Origin: JADKAV01 sp963818505
GTDB taxonomy: Bacteria > Actinomycetota > Actinomycetes > S36-B12 > UBA10799
Reading direction: 5' to 3'
Length of the DNA stretch: 64,000 bases
Assembly (NCBI GenBank): GCA_963818505.1
Contig: CAWFSJ010000001.1
Location: 124,001 to 188,000 of the forward strand
In this document: positions 1 through 8,501 of the stretch, in pieces
Layout of the letters: every line of letters starts with the position of its first letter
How positions within the stretch are numbered: the stretch's first letter is position 1
The notes under the pieces: generated by a model
The model's input: only the letters and a program-made list of their open reading frames with translations
Told to the model about the DNA's origin: nothing
Database searches by the model: none
Translations under genes and position numbers: made by a program

Positions 1-36
1 GTCGGTAGCCCGTCGCCGCCTCGGAGGTAATAGCGC

Positions 37-639
37 ATGCTGAACCAGACCAATGCGCGCAGTGCCGTGGCGCGAGTCGTCGATCCCGTGGCAAGGGGAT
101 TGCTCAAGATCGGGCTCTCGCCGGACGCCGTCACCGTGATCGGGACGGCCGGGGTGAGCGTGGCTGCGGCTTTCTTCTTCCCGGACGGACGATTCGTGCC
201 CGGGATCCTCATCATTGTCCTTTTCGTCTTCTCGGACATGCTCGACGGGACCATGGCCCGGTTGCAGGGACGTACCGGCGTGTGGGGGGCCTTCTTGGAC
301 TCCACGCTGGACCGGGTGGCTGATGGTGTGATCTTCGGGTCGGTGCTGATCTGGGCGGTGCGCTCGCAGTCGGTGTGGGTGCAGGCTGCCGCCTTCGTGT
401 GCCTGGTGGGTGGTTTTGTCATCTCCTACGCCCGCGCCAGGGCCGAGAGTGTGGGTCTGGACTGCAAGGTGGGGATCGCCGAACGCACAGAACGGCTGCT
501 CATCCTGCTGATACCGGCCTTCATCTACGGCCTCGGCGTCCCGTACGTGCTGCCCGCCGCGCTGATGGTGCTTGCGGTGCTGGTGGTCGTGACCGTACTG
601 CAGAGGTTCATCCACGTATACCGACAGGCGAACGCATGA
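37..639 (+). CDS. pgsA: Phosphatidylinositol phosphate synthase (CDP-alcohol phosphatidyltransferase)
   Basis: A 200-residue membrane enzyme expected to join CDP-diacylglycerol to inositol phosphate, the first step of actinobacterial phosphatidylinositol synthesis. The CDP-alcohol phosphotransferase signature is complete: D67, D70, G71, A74, R75, G84, D88 and D92 in the spacing D-x2-DG-x2-AR-x8-G-x3-D-x3-D. Hydrophobic segments flank it. The ATG has a GGAGG at 23-27. It overlaps the following acyltransferase start (ATGA), and the order pgsA-patA-pimA is that of the mycobacterial PIM locus, which favours inositol-phosphate rather than glycerol-phosphate as the acceptor. Acceptor choice is inference from context. 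Confidence 0.92.
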   Translation: MLNQTNARSAVARVVDPVARGLLKIGLSPDAVTVIGTAGVSVAAAFFFPDGRFVPGILIIVLFVFSDMLDGTMARLQGRTGVWGAFLDSTLDRVADGVIFGSVLIWAVRSQSVWVQAAAFVCLVGGFVISYARARAESVGLDCKVGIAERTERLLILLIPAFIYGLGVPYVLPAALMVLAVLVVVTVLQRFIHVYRQANA

Positions 640-1565
640 ACATCCAGGACGAAGTCACATATTGGGCGTACTCCACCGGCTGGCGGGTCGTGCGGGCCCT
701 GCCTGAACGCGCTGCCTACGGGCTCTTCTCGCAGGTCGGTGACCAGCTCTGGCGCCAGCGGGGCAAGGGCGTCAAGCAGTTGGAGAAGAACCTCCGGAGA
801 GTGCTTCCGGACGCAACCGAGTCGGAACTCCGGGAGGTGTCGCACGACGGAATGCGCTCCTACATGCGCTATTGGTGCGATGCGTTCCGGATGCCGTCCT
901 GGAGTCCTGAGGAGATAACCCACCGGCATCGCGCGGTCAACGACCACTATCTGGCGGAGGCACTCGCTGGGGGCAAGGGGGTGGTCTTCGCGGTGCCTCA
1001 TGCGGGCAACTACGACCTCACGGGGGCATGGGGGACCATCCACTTCGCACAGGTCATCAGTGTCGCGGAGCGGTTGAAGCCCGAGCGGCTCTACGAGGAG
1101 TTCCTGGACTACCGACGCAGCGTGGGGATGAAGATCCTCCCGCACGCCGGGGCGGAGGGCATCTTCGACCAACTCGTGGACCTGGTGGCTGACAACGGTC
1201 TGCTGGCTCTGCTCGCCGACCGCGACCTGAGCCGCCACGGCGTGCAGGTGGAGTTCTTCGGGGAGACAGCGAAGATGCCGATCGGCCCGGCTGCCATCTC
1301 CATGATCACCGGTGCCCCATTGTTGGCCACCGGTCTGTACTACACGGGACCGCGTGCACACGTTCATGTCTTCCCCCCGGTCGAACGCCCCGCCGGCGAC
1401 TGGGTCGGTGCAGACCGTTTCGACGAGGACTTCATCGAAGCGGCGCATGAGTTCACCCAGTCGATGGCGGTCCGGCTGCAGGAGGGCATCGCCAACCACC
1501 CGCAGGACTGGCACATGCTCCAGCCTGTCTTCCTCGCGGATCTGGACCCCCGGCGCGCCACGTGA
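636..1565 (+). CDS. patA: Phosphatidylinositol mannoside acyltransferase (PatA/LpxL-HtrB family)
   Basis: A 309-residue lysophospholipid-type acyltransferase expected to transfer a fatty acyl group from acyl-CoA to the mannose of PIM at the inner face of the membrane. The catalytic HX4D motif is HAGNYD, H122 and D127. Length matches mycobacterial PatA (about 316). I chose the ATG at 636 because it overlaps the pgsA stop as ATGA; the frame stays open upstream to 375, but that part is only the shadow of pgsA. It sits between PI-phosphate synthase and PimA, which fixes the likely substrate better than the family alone. Confidence 0.9.
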   Translation: MNIQDEVTYWAYSTGWRVVRALPERAAYGLFSQVGDQLWRQRGKGVKQLEKNLRRVLPDATESELREVSHDGMRSYMRYWCDAFRMPSWSPEEITHRHRAVNDHYLAEALAGGKGVVFAVPHAGNYDLTGAWGTIHFAQVISVAERLKPERLYEEFLDYRRSVGMKILPHAGAEGIFDQLVDLVADNGLLALLADRDLSRHGVQVEFFGETAKMPIGPAAISMITGAPLLATGLYYTGPRAHVHVFPPVERPAGDWVGADRFDEDFIEAAHEFTQSMAVRLQEGIANHPQDWHMLQPVFLADLDPRRAT

Positions 1566-2737
1566 GGATCGGAATCGTCTGCCCTTATGACTGGACCTCC
1601 CCGGGGGGTGTGAAGGCACATGTGCACGACCAGGCTCTGACCCTGCAGCGCTTCGGCCACGAAGTCAGCGTGCTGGCCCCGGTCGACGATGATGAGTACC
1701 CGCTTGAGGACTTCGTGGTCGATGGCGGCAAGCCTGTGTCAGTGCCTTACAACGGATCGGTGGCGAAGGTCAACTTCGGCCCCGTGTCGGCGGCCAGGGT
1801 CCGCCGCTGGATCAAGGAGGGGCAGTTCGACGTACTGCACGTACATGAGCCGGCATCACCGACGCTGAGCGTCCTGGCCTGCTGGGCGGCAAGGGGCCCG
1901 ATCGTTGCCACCTGGCACAGTTCCCAGGCCCGCTCGCGGGCCCTGTCCGCGGCGTACTACCTGGTGCAGACCGCCATGGAGAAGATCTCCGCGCGGATCG
2001 CAGTCAGCGAGGCCGCCCGACAGACACTGGTCAAACACCTGGGCGGTGACGCGGTGCTGATCCCCAACGGGGTCACCTGCTCTGACTTCGAAGGAGCCGC
2101 GCCGCTGCCCGGATACCCGCGGACAGGTCCGACGATCTTCTTCATCGGCCGCATCGACGAACCCCGTAAGGGCCTGCACGTGCTGCTGGCGGCGCTGCCC
2201 GCGATCGTGGCCGCGCACCGGGACGTGGAGGTCCTCGTGGCAGGTCCTGGGGACCAGGAGGAGGCGACCGAGGGCTTGGCGCAGGACCTGCGCACCCGGG
2301 TGCGCTTCCTGGGTCTGGTCAGTGACGCCGAGAAGGTAAGCGCGTTCGCCAGCGCCGACATCTACGTGGCCCCCAACACCGGTGGTGAGAGTTTCGGGAT
2401 CGTCCTGCTGGAGGCGATGGCAGCGGGCACCCCGGTGGTGGCGAGCAACCTTGAGGCCTTCGCAAGGGTGCTCGACGATGGCCGGGCGGGACAGATGTTC
2501 GTGAGCGAGGACTCGCAGGACCTGGCCGTCACCGTGAACGCACTACTGGCCGATCCCGCCCGCCGCGAGCAGTTACGTCGAGCTGGCCACGCACGTGCCC
2601 GGCAGTTCGACTGGGAAGTGGTGGCCCGCGAGATCGAGCAGGTCTACGAGAGCGTCACGACGACCGGCGAGCGGGTCGAGAACGACATGCGCGGCCAGTT
2701 CGTCGGCAGACTGGCCCGGCCCCGGGACGATCTCTGA
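1562..2737 (+). CDS. pimA: GDP-mannose-dependent phosphatidylinositol alpha-mannosyltransferase
   Basis: A 391-residue GT-B glycosyltransferase of family GT4, expected to add the first mannose to phosphatidylinositol. Near the N-terminus is the GGV-x-AHV loop of PimA. HVHEP near residue 93 corresponds to the PimA catalytic-histidine loop. The C-terminal half carries the E-x7-E donor-binding motif (ESFGIVLLE) followed by EAMAAGTPVVAS. It starts at GTG 1562, overlapping the patA stop (GTGA), and its own TGA shares its last base with the next ATG. Together with pgsA and patA it forms the start of phosphatidylinositol mannoside synthesis. Confidence 0.93.
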   Translation: MRIGIVCPYDWTSPGGVKAHVHDQALTLQRFGHEVSVLAPVDDDEYPLEDFVVDGGKPVSVPYNGSVAKVNFGPVSAARVRRWIKEGQFDVLHVHEPASPTLSVLACWAARGPIVATWHSSQARSRALSAAYYLVQTAMEKISARIAVSEAARQTLVKHLGGDAVLIPNGVTCSDFEGAAPLPGYPRTGPTIFFIGRIDEPRKGLHVLLAALPAIVAAHRDVEVLVAGPGDQEEATEGLAQDLRTRVRFLGLVSDAEKVSAFASADIYVAPNTGGESFGIVLLEAMAAGTPVVASNLEAFARVLDDGRAGQMFVSEDSQDLAVTVNALLADPARREQLRRAGHARARQFDWEVVAREIEQVYESVTTTGERVENDMRGQFVGRLARPRDDL

Positions 2738-3297
2738 TGGACATCACCGCAGTCCTGCTGGTGCTGCTGCTGGTGGCGCTTGTCGTGCTCTATCTCTCAC
2801 AGACGGCCGCTCGCCTCGACCGACTCCACCACCGGGTCGACGTCTCGCGTCAGGCCCTCCAGGGCCAGTTCACCGACAGGGCCAACGAGGTGCTGTCGCT
2901 GGCCAGCTCAGGACGGCTTGATCCGGCCAGCAGCGTCCTGCTGGCTGATGCCGCCGATTCGGCCCTGGCCAGATCGCGTGCGACCGGCACGGACTTCGAC
3001 CTCACCCGCTGCGCGGCCGAAAGTGCTCTGACCAGCGCCGTGGAGGCAGCCCTTGGCAACCCCGAGGTCACAGCCGACCTCGTCGCGCAACCCGACGGTG
3101 AGCAGACTCTGGCCGATGTCGCATCCGCTGTCCAGAAGGCCGCATGGTCGCGTCGCTTCCACAACGACGCCGTCCGGTCGTGCCTGGCGGTGCGCAAACA
3201 GCGCACAGTACGCCTGTTCAGACTGGCCGGCTCCGCGCCGCTTCCGCAGACCGTGGAACTCGACGACGAGGTCCCGCTGACCCTCCGCAGTAGGTGA
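2737..3297 (+). CDS. Single-pass membrane protein of unknown function downstream of pimA
   Basis: 186 residues. One N-terminal transmembrane helix (about residues 5-20, almost all Leu, Val and Ala) is followed by a predicted mainly helical, charged cytoplasmic or periplasmic region rich in Asp, Arg and Ala, with no motif I recognise. Translation is coupled to pimA (TGATG). M. tuberculosis has a membrane protein at the same position (Rv2609c), and the N-terminal helix-plus-RLDRLH start is reminiscent of it, but that is memory-based similarity. A role in PIM metabolism is suggested only by the tight coupling. Confidence 0.75.
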   Translation: MDITAVLLVLLLVALVVLYLSQTAARLDRLHHRVDVSRQALQGQFTDRANEVLSLASSGRLDPASSVLLADAADSALARSRATGTDFDLTRCAAESALTSAVEAALGNPEVTADLVAQPDGEQTLADVASAVQKAAWSRRFHNDAVRSCLAVRKQRTVRLFRLAGSAPLPQTVELDDEVPLTLRSR

Positions 3298-3346
3298 GCC
3301 TTACACCTCGCCCCTACCATTGGGACAGACGTGAAAGGAAACCCCA

Positions 3347-4243
3347 ATGACTGACCCCACCCACGTGACCGGCTCTGCGCGAGTCAAGCGCGGCATGGCC
3401 GAGATGCTCAAGGGCGGTGTGATCATGGACGTGGTCACCGCTGAGCAGGCCAAGATCGCTGAAGACGCCGGTGCTGTGGCCGTTATGGCCCTCGAGCGGG
3501 TACCCGCCGACATCCGGTCCCAGGGCGGCGTGGCCCGGATGAGCGACCCGGACCTGATCGACGGGATCATCGAGGCAGTGTCGATCCCCGTGATGGCCAA
3601 GGCCCGGATCGGTCACTTCGTGGAAGCCCAGATCCTGCAGTCCCTGGGTGTGGACTACATCGACGAGTCGGAGGTCCTGACCCCGGCCGACTACGCCCAC
3701 CACATCGACAAGTGGGGATTCACCGTTCCCTTCGTTTGCGGGGCGACGAATCTGGGTGAGGCGCTTCGCCGCATCACCGAAGGAGCTGCCATGGTTCGCA
3801 GCAAGGGTGAGGCCGGAACAGGCGATGTCTCCAACGCCACAACCCACATGCGCACGATCCGCGATGAGATCAAGCGCCTGGCGAACCTCCCGAGTGATGA
3901 GTTGTACGTCGCCGCCAAGGAGTTGCAGGCGCCCTACGACCTCGTTGCGGAGGTTGCTCGCACTGGCGCACTGCCGGTGGTCATGTTCACCGCAGGCGGG
4001 ATCGCAACGCCGGCCGACGCGGCCATGATGATGCAACTCGGTGCGGACGGTGTCTTCGTCGGAAGCGGTATCTTCAAGTCGGGCAATCCCGCCCAGCGCG
4101 CCGCGGCCATCGTGGCTGCGACCACTCACTTCGACGACCCCGACATCCTGGCGAAGGTTTCGCGGGGCCTCGGTGAGGCGATGGTGGGGATCAACGTGGA
4201 GGAGATTCCCGAGCCCCACCGACTGGCCGAACGCGGTTGGTGA
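3347..4243 (+). CDS. pdxS: Pyridoxal 5'-phosphate synthase, synthase subunit PdxS
   Basis: 298 residues, the usual length of this (beta/alpha)8 barrel. It condenses ribose 5-phosphate, glyceraldehyde 3-phosphate and ammonia to PLP in a 12+12 complex with PdxT. D28 (IMDVV), K85 (PVMAKARIGH) and K153 (VRSKGEAGTGD) match the catalytic Asp and the two Schiff-base lysines. ATG is preceded by GAAAGGA. A -10-like TACCAT lies at 3315-3320, about 27 bases before the start, so a new transcript may begin here. It overlaps pdxT by four bases. Confidence 0.97.
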   Translation: MTDPTHVTGSARVKRGMAEMLKGGVIMDVVTAEQAKIAEDAGAVAVMALERVPADIRSQGGVARMSDPDLIDGIIEAVSIPVMAKARIGHFVEAQILQSLGVDYIDESEVLTPADYAHHIDKWGFTVPFVCGATNLGEALRRITEGAAMVRSKGEAGTGDVSNATTHMRTIRDEIKRLANLPSDELYVAAKELQAPYDLVAEVARTGALPVVMFTAGGIATPADAAMMMQLGADGVFVGSGIFKSGNPAQRAAAIVAATTHFDDPDILAKVSRGLGEAMVGINVEEIPEPHRLAERGW

Positions 4244-4842
4244 CCCCGCGGATCGGCGTTCTCGCAGTTCAAGGCGACTTCCGTGAGCACGCCCAGATGT
4301 TGGCAAGTTGCGCTGCTGAACCTGTCCTCGTGCGGACACCGGCGCATCTGAGCCAAGTCCAGGCGATGATCATCCCTGGGGGCGAATCGACAACGATCGG
4401 CATGCTCATCCGGCGCAACGATCTCGAGGCGCCGCTGCGTGCGGCCATCGGCGCAGGGATGCCTGTGTTCGGAACCTGCGCGGGCATGATTCTTCTGGCC
4501 GAGGAAGTGCTTGACGGACGCAGTGACCAGTTGTCGCTGGCGGCGATCGACATGACCGTGCGGCGCAACGCGTTCGGACGGCAGGTCGATTCCTTCGAAG
4601 CGCCGGTGGAGGTTCCGACGCTGACCGGTCCGGCGATCACAGCAGTGTTCATCCGGGCGCCCTGGGTGGAGCGCGTGTCAGAAGACGTCGAAGTCCTCGC
4701 CACGGTCCGCGACGACGCAGCGACCGATAGGATTGTGGCTGTGCGCCAGGGTAATGCCCTGGCGACGTCGTTCCACCCCGAGGTGACCCAGGACAGGCGG
4801 TTCCACACCCTGCTGGTGGAGATGGTTTTGGAGGATTCATGA
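4240..4842 (+). CDS. pdxT: Pyridoxal 5'-phosphate synthase, glutaminase subunit PdxT
   Basis: 200-residue class I glutaminase that hydrolyses glutamine and channels ammonia to PdxS. The triad is visible: C80 in FGTCAG, H179 and E181 in FHPEV. The PGGEST motif at 46-51 forms the oxyanion region. GTG 4240 is taken as start because it overlaps the pdxS stop as GTGA and puts the IGVLAVQGD strand at the N-terminus; an in-frame TTG at 4237 is possible. The gene ends overlapping yebC. Confidence 0.96.
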   Translation: MTPRIGVLAVQGDFREHAQMLASCAAEPVLVRTPAHLSQVQAMIIPGGESTTIGMLIRRNDLEAPLRAAIGAGMPVFGTCAGMILLAEEVLDGRSDQLSLAAIDMTVRRNAFGRQVDSFEAPVEVPTLTGPAITAVFIRAPWVERVSEDVEVLATVRDDAATDRIVAVRQGNALATSFHPEVTQDRRFHTLLVEMVLEDS

Positions 4843-5591
4843 GCGGCCATTCCAAATGGGCCACGACTAAGCACAAGAAGGCGGCGATCGACGCCAAGCG
4901 CGGGAAACTCTTCGCCAAATTGATCAAGAACATCGAGGTCGCTGCTCGCACCGGCGGTGGGGATCCCGACGGCAACCCCACCTTGTACGACGCCATCCAG
5001 AAGGCACGCAAGAACTCGGTGCCCTTGGACAACATCGACAGGGCGGTCAAGCGCGGGTCAGGGGCCGAGTCCGGCGGATCGGACTGGGAGACGATCATGT
5101 ACGAGGGCTACGGGCCGAACGGGGTGGCCGTGCTGGTCGAGTGCCTCACGGACAACCGCAACCGTGCCGCCGGTGAGGTGCGTGTGGCCATGAGCCGAAA
5201 CGGTGCCTCGATGGCCGATCCCGGTTCGGTTTCGTACCTGTTCACACGCAAGGGTGTGATCCTGGTGCCTGCAGAGGGGCTCACCGAGGACGACGTCCTG
5301 ACAGCCGTGCTCGATGCCGGCGCTGAGGAGGTCGCCGACCTGGGCGGGACCTTCGAGATCACCAGCGAACCCACTGACCTGGTTCCCGTCCGGACCGCCT
5401 TGCAGGAGGCCGGGCTGGACTACGACTCCGCCGAAGTGCAGTTCGTCCCGAGCGTTACCGTTCCGCTGGATGTGGAAGGTGCCACGAGGATCTTCCGGTT
5501 GCTTGACGCGCTCGAGGACAGCGATGACGTCCAGAACGTATACGCCAACTTCGACGTCTCCGACGAAATCATGGAGCAGGCACAGGCCTGA
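4839..5591 (+). CDS. yebC: YebC/PmpR (TACO1) family protein
   Basis: 250 residues beginning with the family hallmark MSGHSKWATTKHKKAAID and the RGKLFAKLIKNIEVAAR stretch. Members bind nucleic acid or the ribosome; recent work assigns some of them to relief of ribosome stalling, others to transcriptional control, so the exact role is open. ATG 4839 overlaps the pdxT stop and has GGAGGA at 4830-4835. In many actinobacteria the gene lies just upstream of ruvC; here one acyltransferase gene intervenes. Confidence 0.94.
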   Translation: MSGHSKWATTKHKKAAIDAKRGKLFAKLIKNIEVAARTGGGDPDGNPTLYDAIQKARKNSVPLDNIDRAVKRGSGAESGGSDWETIMYEGYGPNGVAVLVECLTDNRNRAAGEVRVAMSRNGASMADPGSVSYLFTRKGVILVPAEGLTEDDVLTAVLDAGAEEVADLGGTFEITSEPTDLVPVRTALQEAGLDYDSAEVQFVPSVTVPLDVEGATRIFRLLDALEDSDDVQNVYANFDVSDEIMEQAQA

Positions 5592-5673
5592 GCTCTGGCG
5601 GGTCGCTTGTGCGCGAAATGCGCTCGATCGATTTGCGGCGATAGCGTAAGCGAAGGTCCACCAAGGAGGAACT

Positions 5674-7329
5674 GTGCCCGTCAACCCCGAGGAGTCCAGC
5701 AAGGCGTCGCCGAAACCGGCCAAGCCTGCTGCCAAGAAGGCTGCGAAGAAGGCCCCTGCGAAGAAGCCTGCTGCGCGCAAATCCTCGGTGGCCGTCCCCG
5801 TGGCCAAGAGTCCGAAACCTGCCAAGAAGGCACCGGCCAAGAAGACGCAGAAGAAGGCTCCCGCCAAGAAGACTGCAAAGAAGACCGCCCGCCAGCCCTC
5901 ACCACTGCGGGGTAAGCAAGCCGTCACCGAGGCCAAGCGACTATCGGGTTGGGACTTCGCCACCTGGCGGATGGCCACCGACGACCCGGTCATGCGTTCC
6001 ACGATCATCGGATTGCTGGTCATGGAGTCCAGCCCGGACTGGGAGCGGATGAAGCAGCGCTATGAGCGGGCGACCAGGCTGGCACCCGTCTTGCGTTCCA
6101 CGGTCGTGGAAGGCCCGATCGGGCTGCAGTCCCCGCGCATTGTGGTGGACCCCAACTTCGACCTGTCATTCCACATGCGCCGCTTCAGTATGCCCAAGGG
6201 ATCCACCTGGGTCGATGTCCTTGAGGACGCGCGGCGGCAGAGCATGGCCGATTTCGACAGGGACCGCCCACTGTGGCGAGTGACGCTGCTGGAAGGGCTT
6301 CCGGGAGGCAAGTCGGCGCTCATACTCAAACTGCACCACGCTATTGCCGACGGCCAGGGTGCCGTCCAATTGGGACTGGCCCTGCTGGACTTCACCCCCG
6401 ACGGAGTCGACCTCGGTCCCATGCCCAACGCACCGGAGCCGGCTGTTCTGGACACCACCGGGTTCCTCGAAGCCGTGATCCGCAACAACGTGGGTTGGGT
6501 TGCGCGCACGGCCCAGGACGTGATCAACGGGCTCGGACCGTTGACGATGGCAGCAGTGAAGAACCCGGGAGAACTGATCGGTCGGGTACGGGAGACCGCG
6601 GGCTCGGTGGCGCGTTTCACGCGGGTCCCGTTCGGTCCGCTCTCCCCGATCATGCAACAGCGCAGCATCAACTACCACTTCGACACCATCGACATGGATT
6701 TCGCGGCTTACAAGGCCGCTGCCAAGCGCCGCAAGCGCAGCGTCAACGACCTCTTCCTGGCGGCCATCAGCGTGGGGATGAACCGTTACCACGAGCGCAT
6801 GGGCCGACCGGTGGACGAGTTGCGCATGAACATGCCGATCTCCCTGCGCACGTCCGGTGATGACGCGGCCAACGCGGTCACGATCGCGCGATTTGAGATC
6901 CCGGTCTCGAACGTGATCGACGATGTCCTGGAAAGTGCTGCGGAGACCGTGCGCAACTGGCGCGCGGAGCCAGTACTGAAACTCGCCGACAATCTCGCCG
7001 AACTCTCGCGATTCCTGCCGCCGGAACTGCTGTCGGCGGCAGCCCAGACCTCGGACCTGACGGCATCCAATGTTCCGGGTCCACCCATCCCCGTGTGGCT
7101 GGCCGGGTCCAAGGTCGAGCGCATGTACCCACTGGTGGGCACGATCGGCGCGGCGATCAACATCACGATGTTGACGTACAACGGGATCGCCAGTGTGGGC
7201 GTCAGCACCGACGACGCAGCAGTTGATGACCGCGACGAGTTGATCCGTAGCCTGCGGCACGGGTTCCGCGAGGTGATCGGGACACCGGTGCTGGCTGGCA
7301 ACCCTCTGACGATCCGCAAGCCCGACTGA
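5674..7329 (+). CDS. WS/DGAT-type acyltransferase with N-terminal histone-H1-like lysine tail
   Basis: 551 residues. Residues 1-80 are a low-complexity tail of Lys, Ala and Pro (repeats such as AKKAPAKK). From about residue 88 (RLSGWDFATWRM) a wax ester synthase/diacylglycerol acyltransferase domain begins, with catalytic HHxxxDG at H221, H222, D226 and G227. The family esterifies fatty alcohols or diacylglycerol with acyl-CoA to make storage lipid. GTG 5674 has an excellent AAGGAGGA at 5663-5670, so the tail is most likely translated. No alternative start with a ribosome site exists between tail and domain. The tail resembles H1/HU-type DNA- or membrane-binding extensions; its function is unknown. 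Confidence 0.88.
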   Translation: MPVNPEESSKASPKPAKPAAKKAAKKAPAKKPAARKSSVAVPVAKSPKPAKKAPAKKTQKKAPAKKTAKKTARQPSPLRGKQAVTEAKRLSGWDFATWRMATDDPVMRSTIIGLLVMESSPDWERMKQRYERATRLAPVLRSTVVEGPIGLQSPRIVVDPNFDLSFHMRRFSMPKGSTWVDVLEDARRQSMADFDRDRPLWRVTLLEGLPGGKSALILKLHHAIADGQGAVQLGLALLDFTPDGVDLGPMPNAPEPAVLDTTGFLEAVIRNNVGWVARTAQDVINGLGPLTMAAVKNPGELIGRVRETAGSVARFTRVPFGPLSPIMQQRSINYHFDTIDMDFAAYKAAAKRRKRSVNDLFLAAISVGMNRYHERMGRPVDELRMNMPISLRTSGDDAANAVTIARFEIPVSNVIDDVLESAAETVRNWRAEPVLKLADNLAELSRFLPPELLSAAAQTSDLTASNVPGPPIPVWLAGSKVERMYPLVGTIGAAINITMLTYNGIASVGVSTDDAAVDDRDELIRSLRHGFREVIGTPVLAGNPLTIRKPD

Positions 7330-7404
7330 TTCGCGTGTCGACGGCCCCCGCGGCCGACATGGCGGGGTAGGCTTACCGAACAGTTGTACGATCTCGGAGG
7401 TCTC

Positions 7405-7899
7405 ATGCGCGTGTTGGCAGTGGACCCGGGGCTCACCCGGTGCGGTGTCGCCGTGGTTGAGGCCGGATTCGACGGGAAGGCCCGGGCGGTACTGGTCGAC
7501 GTGATCCGCACGGATCCGGGAGCCGAGCACGCAGTGCGGCTGCAGGAGGTGTTCGACGGGGTCCGGGAACTGCTCATCAGCACACACGCCGAGGTCATGG
7601 CCGTGGAACGTGTCTTCAGCCAGAACAACGTGCGCACTGCGATGGGCACGGCCCAGGCGGCGGCTGTGTGCATGCTGGCCGCCAATCAGCTCGGCCTGCC
7701 GGTCCACCAGCACACCCCCACCGAGGTGAAGGCCGCGGTGACCGGTTCGGGACGCGCGGACAAGACCCAGGTCGCTTTCATGGTCTCGCGCATCCTTGGG
7801 CTTCGCGATGTGCCCAAACCAGCCGATGCCACTGACGCGCTGGCTTTGGGGATCTGTCATGTATGGCGTTCTAGGGCCAGGACAGGAGCAGCAAGATGA
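7405..7899 (+). CDS. ruvC: Holliday junction resolvase RuvC
   Basis: 164-residue endonuclease that cuts Holliday junctions moved by RuvAB. The four metal-binding acidic residues are present: D7 (VDPGLT), E68 (AVERVF), D141 and D144 (PADATDALALG). ATG 7405 is preceded by CGGAGG at 7395-7400; the frame is open back to 7384 but lacks a ribosome site there. A TAGGCT -10-like element at 7368-7373 probably begins the ruvCAB transcript. The end overlaps ruvA as ATGA. Confidence 0.95.
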   Translation: MRVLAVDPGLTRCGVAVVEAGFDGKARAVLVDVIRTDPGAEHAVRLQEVFDGVRELLISTHAEVMAVERVFSQNNVRTAMGTAQAAAVCMLAANQLGLPVHQHTPTEVKAAVTGSGRADKTQVAFMVSRILGLRDVPKPADATDALALGICHVWRSRARTGAAR

Positions 7900-8501
7900 T
7901 CGCGCAGATTCGAGGTTCTGTGGTCGTGCGCAAACCTGAAGAGGTGGTCGTGGAGGTCGGCGGGATCGGCATCAACGTGATCGTCACGCCGCGGACCAGT
8001 GCGGGCCTGCAACTAGGGGGTGAGTGTGTGCTGACGACCGATCTGGTGGTCAGAGAGGACAGCCTCACGCTCTACGGATTCGCCGACTCCGCCGAGCGCG
8101 AGGTCTTCCGCACGGTTCAGACCGTGACCGGAATCGGTCCCCGGTTGGCGCTCACCATGCTGGCCACCTTGTCCTCCGACCAGATCCGTCAGGCGATCGC
8201 GACCGAGGATCTGGCGATGCTGTGCACGATTCCCGGGGTGGGGCGCAAGAGCGCGCAGCGACTCGTGGTGGATCTCAAGGACCGGCTGGCGCCGACCGTC
8301 GATGTGACAGCCGTCCAGGCGGGGGCTGGCTGGCGTGCCCAGGTACTGGCCGCATTGACCGGCCTGGGCTGGCCGCCGGCGCAGGCCCAGGAGGCGGTGT
8401 CCCGCATCGCCGCGGGCCCCGACGCTGCGAGCCTGAGCGTGCCTGAGGCGCTCAGACTGAGCCTGCAGATGCTGGATCACACACCCGCGGTGACCCCGTG
8501 A
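7896..8501 (+). CDS. ruvA: Holliday junction branch-migration protein RuvA
   Basis: 201 residues, standard length. An N-terminal OB-fold (MIAQIRGSVV...) is followed by two helix-hairpin-helix motifs, VTGIGPRLALTML and IPGVGRKSAQRLV, and a C-terminal three-helix domain that contacts RuvB. It holds the four-way junction as a tetramer. ATG overlaps the ruvC stop; the ruvB GTG overlaps its own stop. Confidence 0.96.
   Translation: MIAQIRGSVVVRKPEEVVVEVGGIGINVIVTPRTSAGLQLGGECVLTTDLVVREDSLTLYGFADSAEREVFRTVQTVTGIGPRLALTMLATLSSDQIRQAIATEDLAMLCTIPGVGRKSAQRLVVDLKDRLAPTVDVTAVQAGAGWRAQVLAALTGLGWPPAQAQEAVSRIAAGPDAASLSVPEALRLSLQMLDHTPAVTP

Noticed and set aside
1..30. Possible C-terminal codons of an upstream gene ending at TAA 28-30
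   Set aside because: Only nine codons are visible and another frame is also open, so no product can be supported.
6166..7860. 564-codon minus-strand open frame across the acyltransferase and ruvC
   Set aside because: Spans two clearly coding genes on the other strand, with His/Arg-rich nonsense composition typical of shadows.
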